Positions 1 to 5,326 of a DNA stretch of 5,399 nt are shown piece after piece (the stretch's first letter is position 1; every line of letters starts with the position of its first letter). The DNA comes from Frankiaceae bacterium (GTDB lineage: Bacteria > Actinomycetota > Actinomycetes > Frankiales > Frankiaceae), in contig JAVEDQ010000190.1 in assembly GCA_030840885.1 (NCBI GenBank), forward strand, positions 1 to 5,399, read 5' to 3'. A model generated the notes under the pieces. It did no database searches, was not told the origin of the DNA, and saw nothing but the letters and a program-made list of their open reading frames with translations. The position numbers and the translations under genes were made by a program.

Positions 1-39
1 CTGGACGAGCTGCGGGCAGCCAGCGCGACACTTGCGTGA
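1..39 (+). CDS. Possible C-terminal end of a plus-strand gene (partial)
   Basis: Frame 1 from the window edge reads LDELRAASATLA and ends in TGA at 37-39. The residues have the Leu/Ala/Arg make-up of a helical C-terminus, and the stop lies 36 bases before a strong hairpin that also closes the convergent gene. That layout suits the tail of a plus-strand gene entering from the left. Twelve codons are too few to assign a family, and the other two plus frames are also open here, so this rests mainly on layout. Confidence 0.28.
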   Translation: MDELRAASATLA

Positions 40-74
40 ACGTGCTCCACTCGCCTGCGGATCACGAAATCGAT

Positions 75-97
75 ACGCCTTGCCTCGAGGCAGGCGT
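75..97 (-). terminator. Hairpin at the end of the oxidoreductase gene
   Basis: The arm ACGCC (75-79), a bulged T at 80, and the 12-base palindrome TGCCTCGAGGCA (81-92) are closed by GGCGT (93-97). This gives 9 pairs, one bulge and a TCGA loop. The hairpin starts inside the TGA stop (97-99, minus strand) of the oxidoreductase. Read on the minus strand it is followed by ATCGATTTCG, which holds only a short T run. It probably acts as the terminator of the minus-strand pair and could also serve a plus-strand gene ending at 39. Confidence 0.55.
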
Positions 98-999
98 CAC
101 GCGACGGTCACCACGATCCGGCCGGCGATGTGCCCGTCGGCGCCCGCGGCCTGCGCCGCAGCGGCGTCCTCGAGCGAGAACGTCTTGGCCACCGGCAGCC
201 GGAGCTCCCCGGCCTCGAAGAGCCGAGCCGCTTCCACGTACGCCGAAGCCGGGTCCTTCGACGCCGTCGACACCTGCGCGCCCTTCTCCCCCGCACCGAA
301 GTCGGCGATGGAGAGGACCTTGGACGCCTCACCGGTGAGGTCGATCAGCTCGTCGATGACCCCCGACCCGGCGATGTCGAGCGCTGCGTCCACCCCATCG
401 GGCGCGAGTGCACGGACCCGGTCCACGAGCCCGTCGCCGTATGTGGTGGGCGTCGCGCCCAACGAGCGGAGGTAGTCGGCGTTGCGCTCGCTCGCGGTTC
501 CGATGACGTCGATACCGCGGCTGCGCGCGATCTGCACGACCGCCGAGCCGACACCACCTGCGGCGCCGCTCACCAGCAGGGTCTGGCCGGACTGCACACC
601 CACTTCGTCGAGGATCCGGCGGGCGGTCTCGACCGGGATCGGGAAGCCCGCCGCCTCCTCGAAGCTCAGTGCGTCCGGCTTCGGCGCCCAGGCGCTCAGC
701 ACGGCCTTCTCGGCGAGGGTGGCGATTCCGCTGCCGAAGACGGCGTCCCCGATGGCCACTCCCTCGACGCCGTCACCGACCTCGTCCACGATCCCCGCGG
801 CGTCCATACCGCTGCCCCGCGGCGAGTCAAGGGCGGAGCCGCCGCTCATGTACCCGGCGCGGATCTTCCAGTCGATGCCGTTCACCCCGGCCGCGTGGAC
901 GGCGATGCGGATCTTGCCCGGACCCGCGTGCGGCTCGTCGACGTCGACGAGGTGCAGCACCTCGGGACCACCGTAGGTCTCGTACCGAACAGCTCTCAT
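97..999 (-). CDS. Zinc-free NADP-dependent alcohol dehydrogenase / quinone oxidoreductase-like protein
   Basis: This is a 300-residue medium-chain dehydrogenase/reductase of the quinone oxidoreductase branch, which in this family reduces quinones, enones or related carbonyls with NADPH in the cytoplasm. The N-terminus MRAVRYETYGGPEVL is typical. The GroES-like domain covers about 1-115 and includes AAGVNGIDWKIRAGYM near 36-51. The Rossmann nucleotide loop is SGAAGGVGS at 144-152, and the C-terminus HIAGRIVVTV (290-299) matches the usual H-x-x-G-K/R-I-V-L-x-V ending. There is no cysteine at all, so neither the catalytic nor the structural zinc site exists. Length is close to the family norm of roughly 300-330. 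The ATG at 999 is chosen by that N-terminus; the frame stays open far upstream, but that overlaps the transporter. No clear ribosome binding site lies 5-12 bases upstream, which fits translation coupled to the MFS gene 53 bases ahead. The substrate is unknown. Confidence 0.9.
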   Translation of the reverse strand: MRAVRYETYGGPEVLHLVDVDEPHAGPGKIRIAVHAAGVNGIDWKIRAGYMSGGSALDSPRGSGMDAAGIVDEVGDGVEGVAIGDAVFGSGIATLAEKAVLSAWAPKPDALSFEEAAGFPIPVETARRILDEVGVQSGQTLLVSGAAGGVGSAVVQIARSRGIDVIGTASERNADYLRSLGATPTTYGDGLVDRVRALAPDGVDAALDIAGSGVIDELIDLTGEASKVLSIADFGAGEKGAQVSTASKDPASAYVEAARLFEAGELRLPVAKTFSLEDAAAAQAAGADGHIAGRIVVTVA

Positions 1000-1052
1000 G
1001 GAGCGATGCAACCGGGCGGCACCCCGCCCTCTTCCCTCGCCGACCGGCTCGG
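1000..1052 (-). other. Short spacer with two hairpins between MFS and oxidoreductase genes
   Basis: The 53-base gap holds two inverted repeats: GGGCGG (1014-1019) / CCGCCC (1024-1029) with a 4-base loop, and GACCG (1042-1046) / CGGTC (1050-1054) with a 3-base loop, the second running into the MFS stop codon. No promoter-like element is visible, so the downstream oxidoreductase is most simply co-transcribed with the transporter. The hairpins could lower read-through or stabilise the 3' part of the mRNA. The GC-rich purine stretch GGGCGGGG on the minus strand is 17 or more bases from the start codon and within the first hairpin, too far for a normal binding site. Confidence 0.35.
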
Positions 1053-2258
1053 TCAGCCCGTCGTCACGCGCCGCCGGGGCATCGACGCGGCGGCCACCAC
1101 CCCGAGCAGGGCGAGCACGGCGGCGAGCGAGAAGACCAGCGTGAAGTTCCCGGCCGCCTCCCGCAACACCCCACCGAGCTGGGGAGCGCCGAGCTGCGCC
1201 AGCCCGAAGAACAACGTCAGTGCCCCGAAGGCCGACGCGAAAGCGCGTGGCCGCAGATGGTCGCCGAGATGGGCCGCGAGCACGGCGGGCTGGCCGGCGG
1301 CAGCGGTCCCGAATGCGAGCGCCGCCAGCGCGGCCCACGGCTCCGCGTGCAGCAACAGACCCAGGCACGCCGCGACCATGAGTCCGTAGCCGAAGATGAG
1401 GACCGGCCGCCGACCCACGTGGTCCGACAGCCGGCCCATCGCGACGCCCCCGACGGCCTGGCCGACGCCGATGAGGCCGAAGACGAGGGCGGCGTGGCCG
1501 GCGCTGAATCCGCCGTCGTCGATCAACGAGGCGACGACGTAGTTGAGGAACAACGCGACGGTGGCGCCGTAAGCACCGTAGGAGAGCATCGCGCCCAGCC
1601 ATCCGGGCGCTTCCCGGAGCGCAGAGAGCCGCACCGGCGGGTCGGCGGGTTCCCCCACTTCGACCGGCACACTCCGAGTCCGGGGCGGATGCAGGAACAG
1701 CGTGGCGAGCAGCGCGACGAAGGCGGCGATACCGGCCAGCACGACCCACACCGGCCGCCAACTGTCCGGCCCGTGCAAGCGGTGGTCAATCGCCGCGAGC
1801 CCGGACGCGAGCAGGATCGCCAGACCGATGCCGGCCCCGGACAGCCCGGTCCCGAGTCCACGTCGATGCGGCGGCATGAGCGCGGCCGCGACGACGGGCG
1901 CGGGCACCCAGATGAAGGCGCCGGAGAAACCGGCGAGCATCGTGCCGGCGGCGAACACGAGGGCGTTCGGCGCCGCCGCCATCACCCCGATACCGACGGT
2001 GCTGCCGAGCAACCCCCGGCGGAGCAGGGCAGCCGGTTCCGAGGTCCGGGCGAGCAGGCTCGTCGACAGTGCACCGACGAGATAGGCGGTCAGATTGAGG
2101 CTGCCGATGAGGCCCGCGAGTGCGTAGGAGTGCAGCAGATCGGCGTTGATCGAGGGCAGCAGCAGCCCGTAGGCGAAGCGGCCGAAGCACTGCGCGACCC
2201 CGGCCGATGCGGTGACGATCGCCATCATCACGACGGGCGACGCCCCGGCCGTCCGCAT
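1053..2258 (-). CDS. MFS transporter, YbfB/YjiJ-like family
   Basis: This is a 401-residue integral membrane protein of the major facilitator superfamily, probably a proton-coupled exporter. Hydrophobic stretches fit 12 membrane helices in two halves, with a polar central loop near 190-219 (PPRTRSVPVEVGEPADPP). The first helix ends in GRFAYGLLLPSI (26-37), which I recognise from YbfB/YjiJ-type transporters. RRGLGTGLSGAGIGLAI (132-148) is a Gly-rich fifth helix of the same style. The loop between helices 8 and 9 has GRLSDHVGRRP (275-285), the classic MFS motif A in the second half. The start is set by a good ribosome binding site, AGGGGGTGA on the minus strand about four bases before ATG 2258. 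It is the first gene of a probable two-gene transcript with the oxidoreductase, and divergent from the coiled-coil gene. The exported compound cannot be predicted. The superfamily call is sure; the subfamily is from memory. Confidence 0.9.
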   Translation of the reverse strand: MRTAGASPVVMMAIVTASAGVAQCFGRFAYGLLLPSINADLLHSYALAGLIGSLNLTAYLVGALSTSLLARTSEPAALLRRGLLGSTVGIGVMAAAPNALVFAAGTMLAGFSGAFIWVPAPVVAAALMPPHRRGLGTGLSGAGIGLAILLASGLAAIDHRLHGPDSWRPVWVVLAGIAAFVALLATLFLHPPRTRSVPVEVGEPADPPVRLSALREAPGWLGAMLSYGAYGATVALFLNYVVASLIDDGGFSAGHAALVFGLIGVGQAVGGVAMGRLSDHVGRRPVLIFGYGLMVAACLGLLLHAEPWAALAALAFGTAAAGQPAVLAAHLGDHLRPRAFASAFGALTLFFGLAQLGAPQLGGVLREAAGNFTLVFSLAAVLALLGVVAAASMPRRRVTTG

Positions 2259-2376
2259 CCGTCACCCCCTGCCGTGCCCGTATCTGCAGTCTGCGCCGTC
2301 CTCGGCCGGGGTTGTTCACCTACGGCGTGCACACTGAGCGCCCGGCACCTCGAAGTGAACAAAGGGTGAACAGAAC
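2259..2376. promoter_or_regulatory. Divergent intergenic region with GTGAAC repeats
   Basis: The 118 bases between two divergent starts must hold promoters for both directions, but I find no convincing -35/-10 pair on either strand. What is visible is the hexamer GTGAAC three times: inverted at 2314-2319 (GTTCAC) and direct at 2355-2360 and 2366-2371. The two direct copies are 11 bases apart, one helical turn, and flank the ribosome binding site of the plus-strand gene. This spacing suits a protein-binding site, though a six-base word is weak evidence. Confidence 0.4.
2361..2369 (+). promoter_or_regulatory. Ribosome binding site of the coiled-coil gene
   Basis: AAAGGGTGA resembles the AAAGGAGGTGA complement of the 16S rRNA tail with two bases missing, and lies seven bases before ATG 2377. 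It supports that start over later ones. Confidence 0.6.
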
Positions 2377-3159
2377 ATGGCCAAGAAGAAGAGCAAGCAG
2401 GCGACCGCGACCGTCGAATCCACCCGCAAGGAGCTCGACCGCGCCGCCTCCTCCAACCGTGACGCGCAGCAGCAATCAGAAGCGCTGCAGGAGCGCCACA
2501 CGGCCGCGGCGGACGCTCTCAAGTCGGCCAAAGAGGCGCGCAAGACGGCACGTGCCGAGCTGCGGCTCGCCGAGAAGTCGCTGACGAGCGCGACGAAGAC
2601 CTCGGCGTCGCTCAGCAAGCAGCTGAAGACGGCCCAGAAGCTGGCGAGCACCACGGCCGCGCAGCTCGCATCCGCCGAACGCCGGCACAACGCGCTGCTG
2701 GCCCAGGAGGCGAAGCGGCAGGAGAAGACCGCGTCCAAGACGGCGAAGGCCGAGGCCGAGCAGGCCCGACGGCAGGCGCGCGCGGAGCGGGCCGACGCGC
2801 TGCGCGCCGCCGAGGCCGAGGCCCGCGAGACCGAGCGCCGAGCTGTCGAGCAGGCCGCGCAGCAGGAGGCGGAAGCGGTCGCGGCCGCCGAGAAGCAGGC
2901 CGAGGAGCAGCGACAGGCGCAAGCCGCGGATGCGCAGCAGACCGCCGGCAGCGACGGCGGCCCCGACGGCGGGACGAGCACGTCCGCCACGCCGACGAAG
3001 CGGACCCGCACCCCGGCCCAGCCCCGGACCCCGCGTGCCAGCTCCGGCAGCGGGACGGGGACCACCACCCGACGGACCGCCACTCCCCGGAAGCGGACGC
3101 CGCGCAGCAGCAGCACGGATTCGTCGAACGGCAGCACGAGCGGCACCGACTCGGCCTGA
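2377..3159 (+). CDS. Coiled-coil protein with basic Thr-Pro-rich tail, function unknown
   Basis: I do not recognise a named family. The 260-residue product starts MAKKKSKQ, with no signal peptide or membrane helix. Residues about 10-187 are almost entirely Ala, Glu, Lys, Arg, Gln and Ser with heptad-like spacing and no proline, as expected for one long coiled coil. A Gly/Asp hinge (about 192-198, GSDGGPDGG region) leads to a disordered tail (about 199-260) with 11 Lys/Arg and five Thr-Pro steps, including RTPAQPRTPR and TPRKRTPR. The whole protein lacks Cys, Trp, Tyr, Phe and Ile and has only the initiator Met. The basic tail recalls nucleic-acid-binding tails of histone H1-like bacterial proteins, and the rod recalls cytoskeletal or TolA-like spacers; both are resemblances in composition only. 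Third-position G/C preference follows the frame well, so the gene is real. It is divergent from the MFS gene and followed by a 12-bp hairpin, so it probably forms its own transcript. Confidence 0.85.
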   Translation: MAKKKSKQATATVESTRKELDRAASSNRDAQQQSEALQERHTAAADALKSAKEARKTARAELRLAEKSLTSATKTSASLSKQLKTAQKLASTTAAQLASAERRHNALLAQEAKRQEKTASKTAKAEAEQARRQARAERADALRAAEAEARETERRAVEQAAQQEAEAVAAAEKQAEEQRQAQAADAQQTAGSDGGPDGGTSTSATPTKRTRTPAQPRTPRASSGSGTGTTTRRTATPRKRTPRSSSTDSSNGSTSGTDSA

Positions 3160-3175
3160 ACCGAGCCGCGTCGGG

Positions 3176-3205
3176 CACAGGGGAGACGTGCCGGTCTCCC
3201 CTGTG
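3176..3205 (+). terminator. Perfect 12-bp hairpin after the coiled-coil gene
   Basis: CACAGGGGAGAC (3176-3187) and GTCTCCCCTGTG (3194-3205) pair without mismatch around the loop GTGCCG. It starts 16 bases after the TGA of the coiled-coil gene. No T run follows, which is common for actinobacterial terminators. It also ends only 21 bases before the next ATG (3227), so it may instead, or in addition, act as a leader structure of the flavoprotein gene. Confidence 0.6.
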
Positions 3206-3226
3206 GTCCCGGGGAGTGGGAGCAGC

Positions 3227-4711
3227 ATGAGCGAGCGGCCCTTTGTGGACTGGGAGTCAGACGACCCCACGCCTCCGGCCGGACAAGCCTGGGATCTCGT
3301 CGTCGTCGGCGGCGGCACGGCCGGGCTGGTCGCGGCGAAGACCGCCGCGGGCTTCGGCGCCGGAGTCCTGCTCGTCGAGCGGGACCGGATCGGCGGCGAC
3401 TGCCTGTGGACCGGTTGCGTGCCGAGCAAGGCGCTGCTGCATGCCGCCCACACGGCCGCGGACGCCCGCAGCGCCGGGCGGCTGGGGATCTCCGCCGAGG
3501 TGAGGGTCGATTTCCCCGCGGTCATGTCTGCCGTCCGCGCGGCCGTCGCCGCCATCGAGCCGACTGATTCACCGAACGCCATGCGCGCCGCGGGGGTGCG
3601 CGTCCTGCACGGGGACGCGCAGTTCCGCAGTCCGGATTCCGTGGAGGTCGGCGGCCAGCTCGTGCGGTTCCGGCAGGCCATGGTCGCGACCGGTTCGTCA
3701 CCCGTCCTGCCGCCGGTCGACGGCCTCGACACCCTCCCACCCGGTGCGGTGCTGACCAACGAGTCCGTCTTCGACCTCACCGAACTACCGGACCGCCTGC
3801 TGGTGCTGGGCGGCGGCAGCATCGGGTGCGAGTTGGCGCAAGCGTTCGCCCGCCTCGGCTCAGCCGTCACCCTCGTCGAGTCCGCGCGGCGGTTGCTCCC
3901 CACCGAGGACGCGGACGCGGCGCAGCACGTCCACGACGCGCTGCGGCGAGACGGCGTCCACCTGCACGTCGGCACCGGAGTCTCTTCGTTCCGCACCGCC
4001 GGGAACGCGGTGCGGGTCGGCCTCGCCGGCGGTTCCGAGACCGTCGTCGACACCATTCTCGTCGCTGCTGGGCGCCGGCCCCGCACCGCTGGGCTCGGAT
4101 TGACCGCAGCAGGCGTCGAGCTCGACCCGCGCGGCTACGTGCAGGTCGACGAGCACCTGCGCACGACGCAACCGTCCATCTGGTCGGCCGGGGACGTCAC
4201 CGGGCACCCCCAGTTCACGCACACCGCGGGGGTGCACGGCACCCTGGTCGCGTTCAACGCCGTGCTCGGGTTGCGACGCTCGGTCGACCTCGCGACCAAC
4301 CCTCGCGTCACCTACACCCAGCCCGAGGTGGCCGCGTTCGGGGTCGGCTCGGCCGAAGCCGAGGAGCGCGGCTTCGACGTCCGCACCCAGTCGCACGACG
4401 AGGTCGACCGGGCCATCGCCGAGGGCCTCACCGCCGGTTTCAGCCGCATCGTCACCGACCGCCGCGGGCGCATCGTCGGAGCGACGATCGTCGGCCCCCG
4501 TGCCGGCGAGTCACTGCCGGAACTCGTCCTCGCCGCCCGGAAGCGGCTCCGTCCGCGCGACCTCGCGGCCGCGACGCACGCCTACCCCACCTACAGCGAC
4601 GGGGTGTGGAAGGCCGGGATCGCCGAGGCCACCCGAGCGCTGCACGGGCCGGCGGCACGGCGCCTCGTCGGAGCGGCGGCAGCGGCCCGTCGGCGGTGGC
4701 TGGCGCGCTGA
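3227..4711 (+). CDS. Class I pyridine nucleotide-disulfide oxidoreductase, mercuric reductase/dihydrolipoamide dehydrogenase-like
   Basis: This is a 494-residue cytoplasmic FAD enzyme that passes electrons from NAD(P)H through FAD to a Cys pair. The FAD loop is VVVGGGTAGL (25-34) with Glu51 closing the second strand. The redox site GGDCLWTGCVPSK (56-68) gives Cys59 and Cys64. ATG is at 154-156. The NAD domain has LGGGSIGCEL (194-203), with Glu218 at the end of its second strand, which favours NADH over NADPH. FAD contact IWSAGDVTG is at 318-326, and the dimerisation domain begins near 359. The C-terminal site reads HAYPTYSD (451-458) where lipoamide dehydrogenases have HAHPTLSE, so Tyr453 and Asp458 replace the catalytic His and Glu. 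There is no heavy-metal domain and no C-terminal Cys pair (the end is RRRWLAR), so it is not a working mercuric reductase. No lipoyl complex genes are nearby. ATG 3227 is backed by GGGAG at 3218-3222 and GGGGAG at 3211-3216. The true acceptor is unknown. Confidence 0.9.
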   Translation: MSERPFVDWESDDPTPPAGQAWDLVVVGGGTAGLVAAKTAAGFGAGVLLVERDRIGGDCLWTGCVPSKALLHAAHTAADARSAGRLGISAEVRVDFPAVMSAVRAAVAAIEPTDSPNAMRAAGVRVLHGDAQFRSPDSVEVGGQLVRFRQAMVATGSSPVLPPVDGLDTLPPGAVLTNESVFDLTELPDRLLVLGGGSIGCELAQAFARLGSAVTLVESARRLLPTEDADAAQHVHDALRRDGVHLHVGTGVSSFRTAGNAVRVGLAGGSETVVDTILVAAGRRPRTAGLGLTAAGVELDPRGYVQVDEHLRTTQPSIWSAGDVTGHPQFTHTAGVHGTLVAFNAVLGLRRSVDLATNPRVTYTQPEVAAFGVGSAEAEERGFDVRTQSHDEVDRAIAEGLTAGFSRIVTDRRGRIVGATIVGPRAGESLPELVLAARKRLRPRDLAAATHAYPTYSDGVWKAGIAEATRALHGPAARRLVGAAAAARRRWLAR

Positions 4712-4768
4712 CCAGCCGGCACCGAAGGGCCCGACGTACTACGGGTTGACTTGGGCGCGTCCCTTACC

Positions 4769-4794
4769 GGAACTGAGGCCGGCCCCCGATCGTC
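4769..4794 (+). promoter_or_regulatory. Possible ECF sigma factor promoter
   Basis: GGAACT (4769-4774), a 16-base spacer and CGTC (4791-4794) match the general pattern of ECF-type promoters (an AAC-containing -35 and a CGTC/CGTT -10). Transcription would start near 4800 and run into the small-protein genes with a leader of roughly 115 bases. Such short matches occur by chance in GC-rich DNA. The alternative TTGACT at 4746-4751 has no -10 partner. Confidence 0.3.
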
Positions 4795-4905
4795 GGGTTT
4801 GCGTCCCCCTCTGGAGAGGGGGAGAGTAAGGCCGAGGCCCCAGGGCCCGGCTCGGCCTGCGTCGGACGACGCGCACCGGGTGTGGCGGTCCGCCACCCAG
4901 CCCGG
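4785..4905 (+). promoter_or_regulatory. Chain of four hairpins, terminator and/or structured leader
   Basis: Four inverted repeats follow each other. CCCGA (4785-4789) / TCGGG (4793-4797) is followed by TTT and may end the flavoprotein transcript. TCCCCCTC (4804-4811) / GAGGGGGA (4816-4823) has a TGGA loop. AGGCCGAG (4829-4836) / CTCGGCCT (4851-4858) is 8 bp and perfect. CCGGG (4876-4880) / CCCGG (4901-4905) encloses GTGGCG (4882-4887) / CGCCAC (4891-4896). The last one takes the first two G of the ribosome binding site GGAGGAG (4904-4910). No ORF of merit and no known riboswitch consensus is visible in the 205 bases from 4712 to 4916. The pairings are read by eye; no folding energy was calculated. 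Confidence 0.45.
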
Positions 4906-4910
4906 AGGAG
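4904..4910 (+). promoter_or_regulatory. Ribosome binding site of the 45-residue protein
   Basis: GGAGGAG lies six bases before GTG 4917 and is the strongest ribosome binding site in the window. It is the main reason to accept so short a reading frame with a non-ATG start. Its first two bases can pair within the hairpin 4876-4905. Confidence 0.75.
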
Positions 4911-4916
4911 ATTCCC

Positions 4917-5054
4917 GTGTCCGACAAATCGCCGCGACAGACCAGTAGCAAGAAGGCCGACAAGTCGCTGAAAGAAAAGCGGGCGGACAAGAAGTCGGCC
5001 GCGGCCGGCAAGCCGTTCCTACCCGAGGACGCCCCAAAGCGCGCTCACAAGTGA
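4917..5054 (+). CDS. 45-residue Lys-rich small protein
   Basis: The frame begins at GTG 4917 and ends in TGA 5052-5054. The product starts MSDKSPRQTSSKKADK, continues SLKEKRADKKSAAAGK and ends PFLPEDAPKRAHK. It is very basic, with about 14 Lys/Arg against 6 Asp/Glu, has no Cys or Trp, and would be mostly disordered or helical and cytosolic. From memory, short proteins with an SDKSPRQ start and a KSLKEKRA core occur widely in actinobacterial genomes as hypothetical proteins; this was not checked, and no function is known to me. Support comes from the perfect ribosome binding site six bases upstream and the GTGA overlap with the next gene. Lys codons are nearly all AAG, as expected for the host. 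The basic character would allow nucleic acid or ribosome binding, which is only a guess. Confidence 0.75.
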   Translation: MSDKSPRQTSSKKADKSLKEKRADKKSAAAGKPFLPEDAPKRAHK

Positions 5055-5245
5055 CGACGAAGCTCGGTACCCATTTCGGCAGATGCCAGGGCAAGACCGC
5101 CTTCGCCAAGGAGACGAGCGAGGGCAGCTGGCAGGTCCAGCTGCACGACCCGATCCATCGCCACGCCGGGCACGACGGTTGGCTGACGATCGGGACCGGC
5201 TGGCCGACTCTCGCCGCCGCCTGCGACGAGACCGGCCTGCGCTGA
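5051..5245 (+). CDS. 64-residue hypothetical protein, translationally coupled
   Basis: The start GTG 5051 overlaps the previous stop as GTGA (5051-5054), the standard layout for coupled translation. No separate ribosome binding site is present; GAGGAC is about 20 bases away. The product begins MTTKLGTHFGRCQGK and ends with WPTLAAACDETGLR. It has three Trp, two Cys (12 and 58) and a His cluster, HDPIHRHAGH at 32-41 (His32, 36, 38, 41), which could bind metal but may be chance. No signal peptide or membrane segment is seen. The mix of aromatic, Gly and hydrophobic residues suggests a small folded domain, unlike its disordered partner. I do not recognise a family. Third positions are mostly G/C, in keeping with a true gene. 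A strong hairpin follows after 36 bases. Confidence 0.7.
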   Translation: MTTKLGTHFGRCQGKTAFAKETSEGSWQVQLHDPIHRHAGHDGWLTIGTGWPTLAAACDETGLR

Positions 5246-5257
5246 GACCGGCTCTGT

Positions 5258-5287
5258 AACGAACGACGCCGCAACGAACGACGCCGC
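5258..5287. repeat. Perfect 15-bp tandem duplication
   Basis: AACGAACGACGCCGC occurs at 5258-5272 and again, directly adjoining, at 5273-5287. The unit is not a multiple found elsewhere in the window and lies between the stop of the 64-residue gene and the terminator hairpin, whose left arm uses the last six bases of the second copy. It looks like a simple slippage duplication, but could be a paired binding site. Confidence 0.85.
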
Positions 5288-5318
5288 CGAGGTGGGCCGA
5301 CGGCCCGCCCCGGCGGCG
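5282..5318. terminator. Long GC hairpin between convergent genes
   Basis: CGCCGCCG (5282-5289) pairs with CGGCGGCG (5311-5318). After one A/C mismatch, GGTGGGCC (5291-5298) pairs with GGCCCGCC (5302-5309), with one T/G wobble, closing on the loop GAC. This gives 16 pairs. It lies 36 bases after the 64-residue gene on the plus strand and 8 bases after the stop of the minus-strand gene at the right edge, so it can serve as a bidirectional terminator. There is no T run on either side. Confidence 0.7.
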
Positions 5319-5326
5319 GCAGGAAC

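Noticed and set aside
1000..1761. N-terminal extension of the oxidoreductase frame to a 554-residue fusion
   Set aside because: The extra residues are Arg/Gly-rich noise overlapping the MFS gene in another frame. The family N-terminus MRAVRYETYGGPEVL begins exactly at 999.
669..2369. 566-codon plus-strand open frame opposite the MFS and oxidoreductase genes
   Set aside because: It is Arg/Pro/Gly/His-rich with no domain, lies antisense to two clearly recognisable genes, and is the usual by-product of GC-rich coding DNA. The same applies to the frame at 130-1389.
2930..3226. 99-residue N-terminal extension of the flavoprotein
   Set aside because: It overlaps the coiled-coil gene in another frame and is Pro/Arg/Ala-rich. 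The FAD-binding strand begins a normal distance after ATG 3227.
2476..4086. 536-codon minus-strand open frame opposite the coiled-coil and flavoprotein genes
   Set aside because: It has low-complexity composition, runs across two unrelated plus-strand genes and their spacer, and has no recognisable motif. It is an antisense shadow.
3227..4711. Identification as mercuric reductase (merA)
   Set aside because: The active-site motif is similar, but there is no N-terminal heavy-metal domain, no C-terminal Cys pair and no mer regulator or transport gene nearby.
4746..4751. TTGACT as a -35 box of a housekeeping promoter
   Set aside because: No TAnnnT-like -10 element lies 16-19 bases downstream; the bases there are GGAACT.
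4591..5274. 227-codon minus-strand open frame opposite the two small genes
   Set aside because: It is Arg/Ser/Pro-rich without a domain and crosses the end of the flavoprotein, the structured spacer and both small genes. The plus-strand genes have ribosome-binding or coupling signals, whereas this frame has no convincing one.
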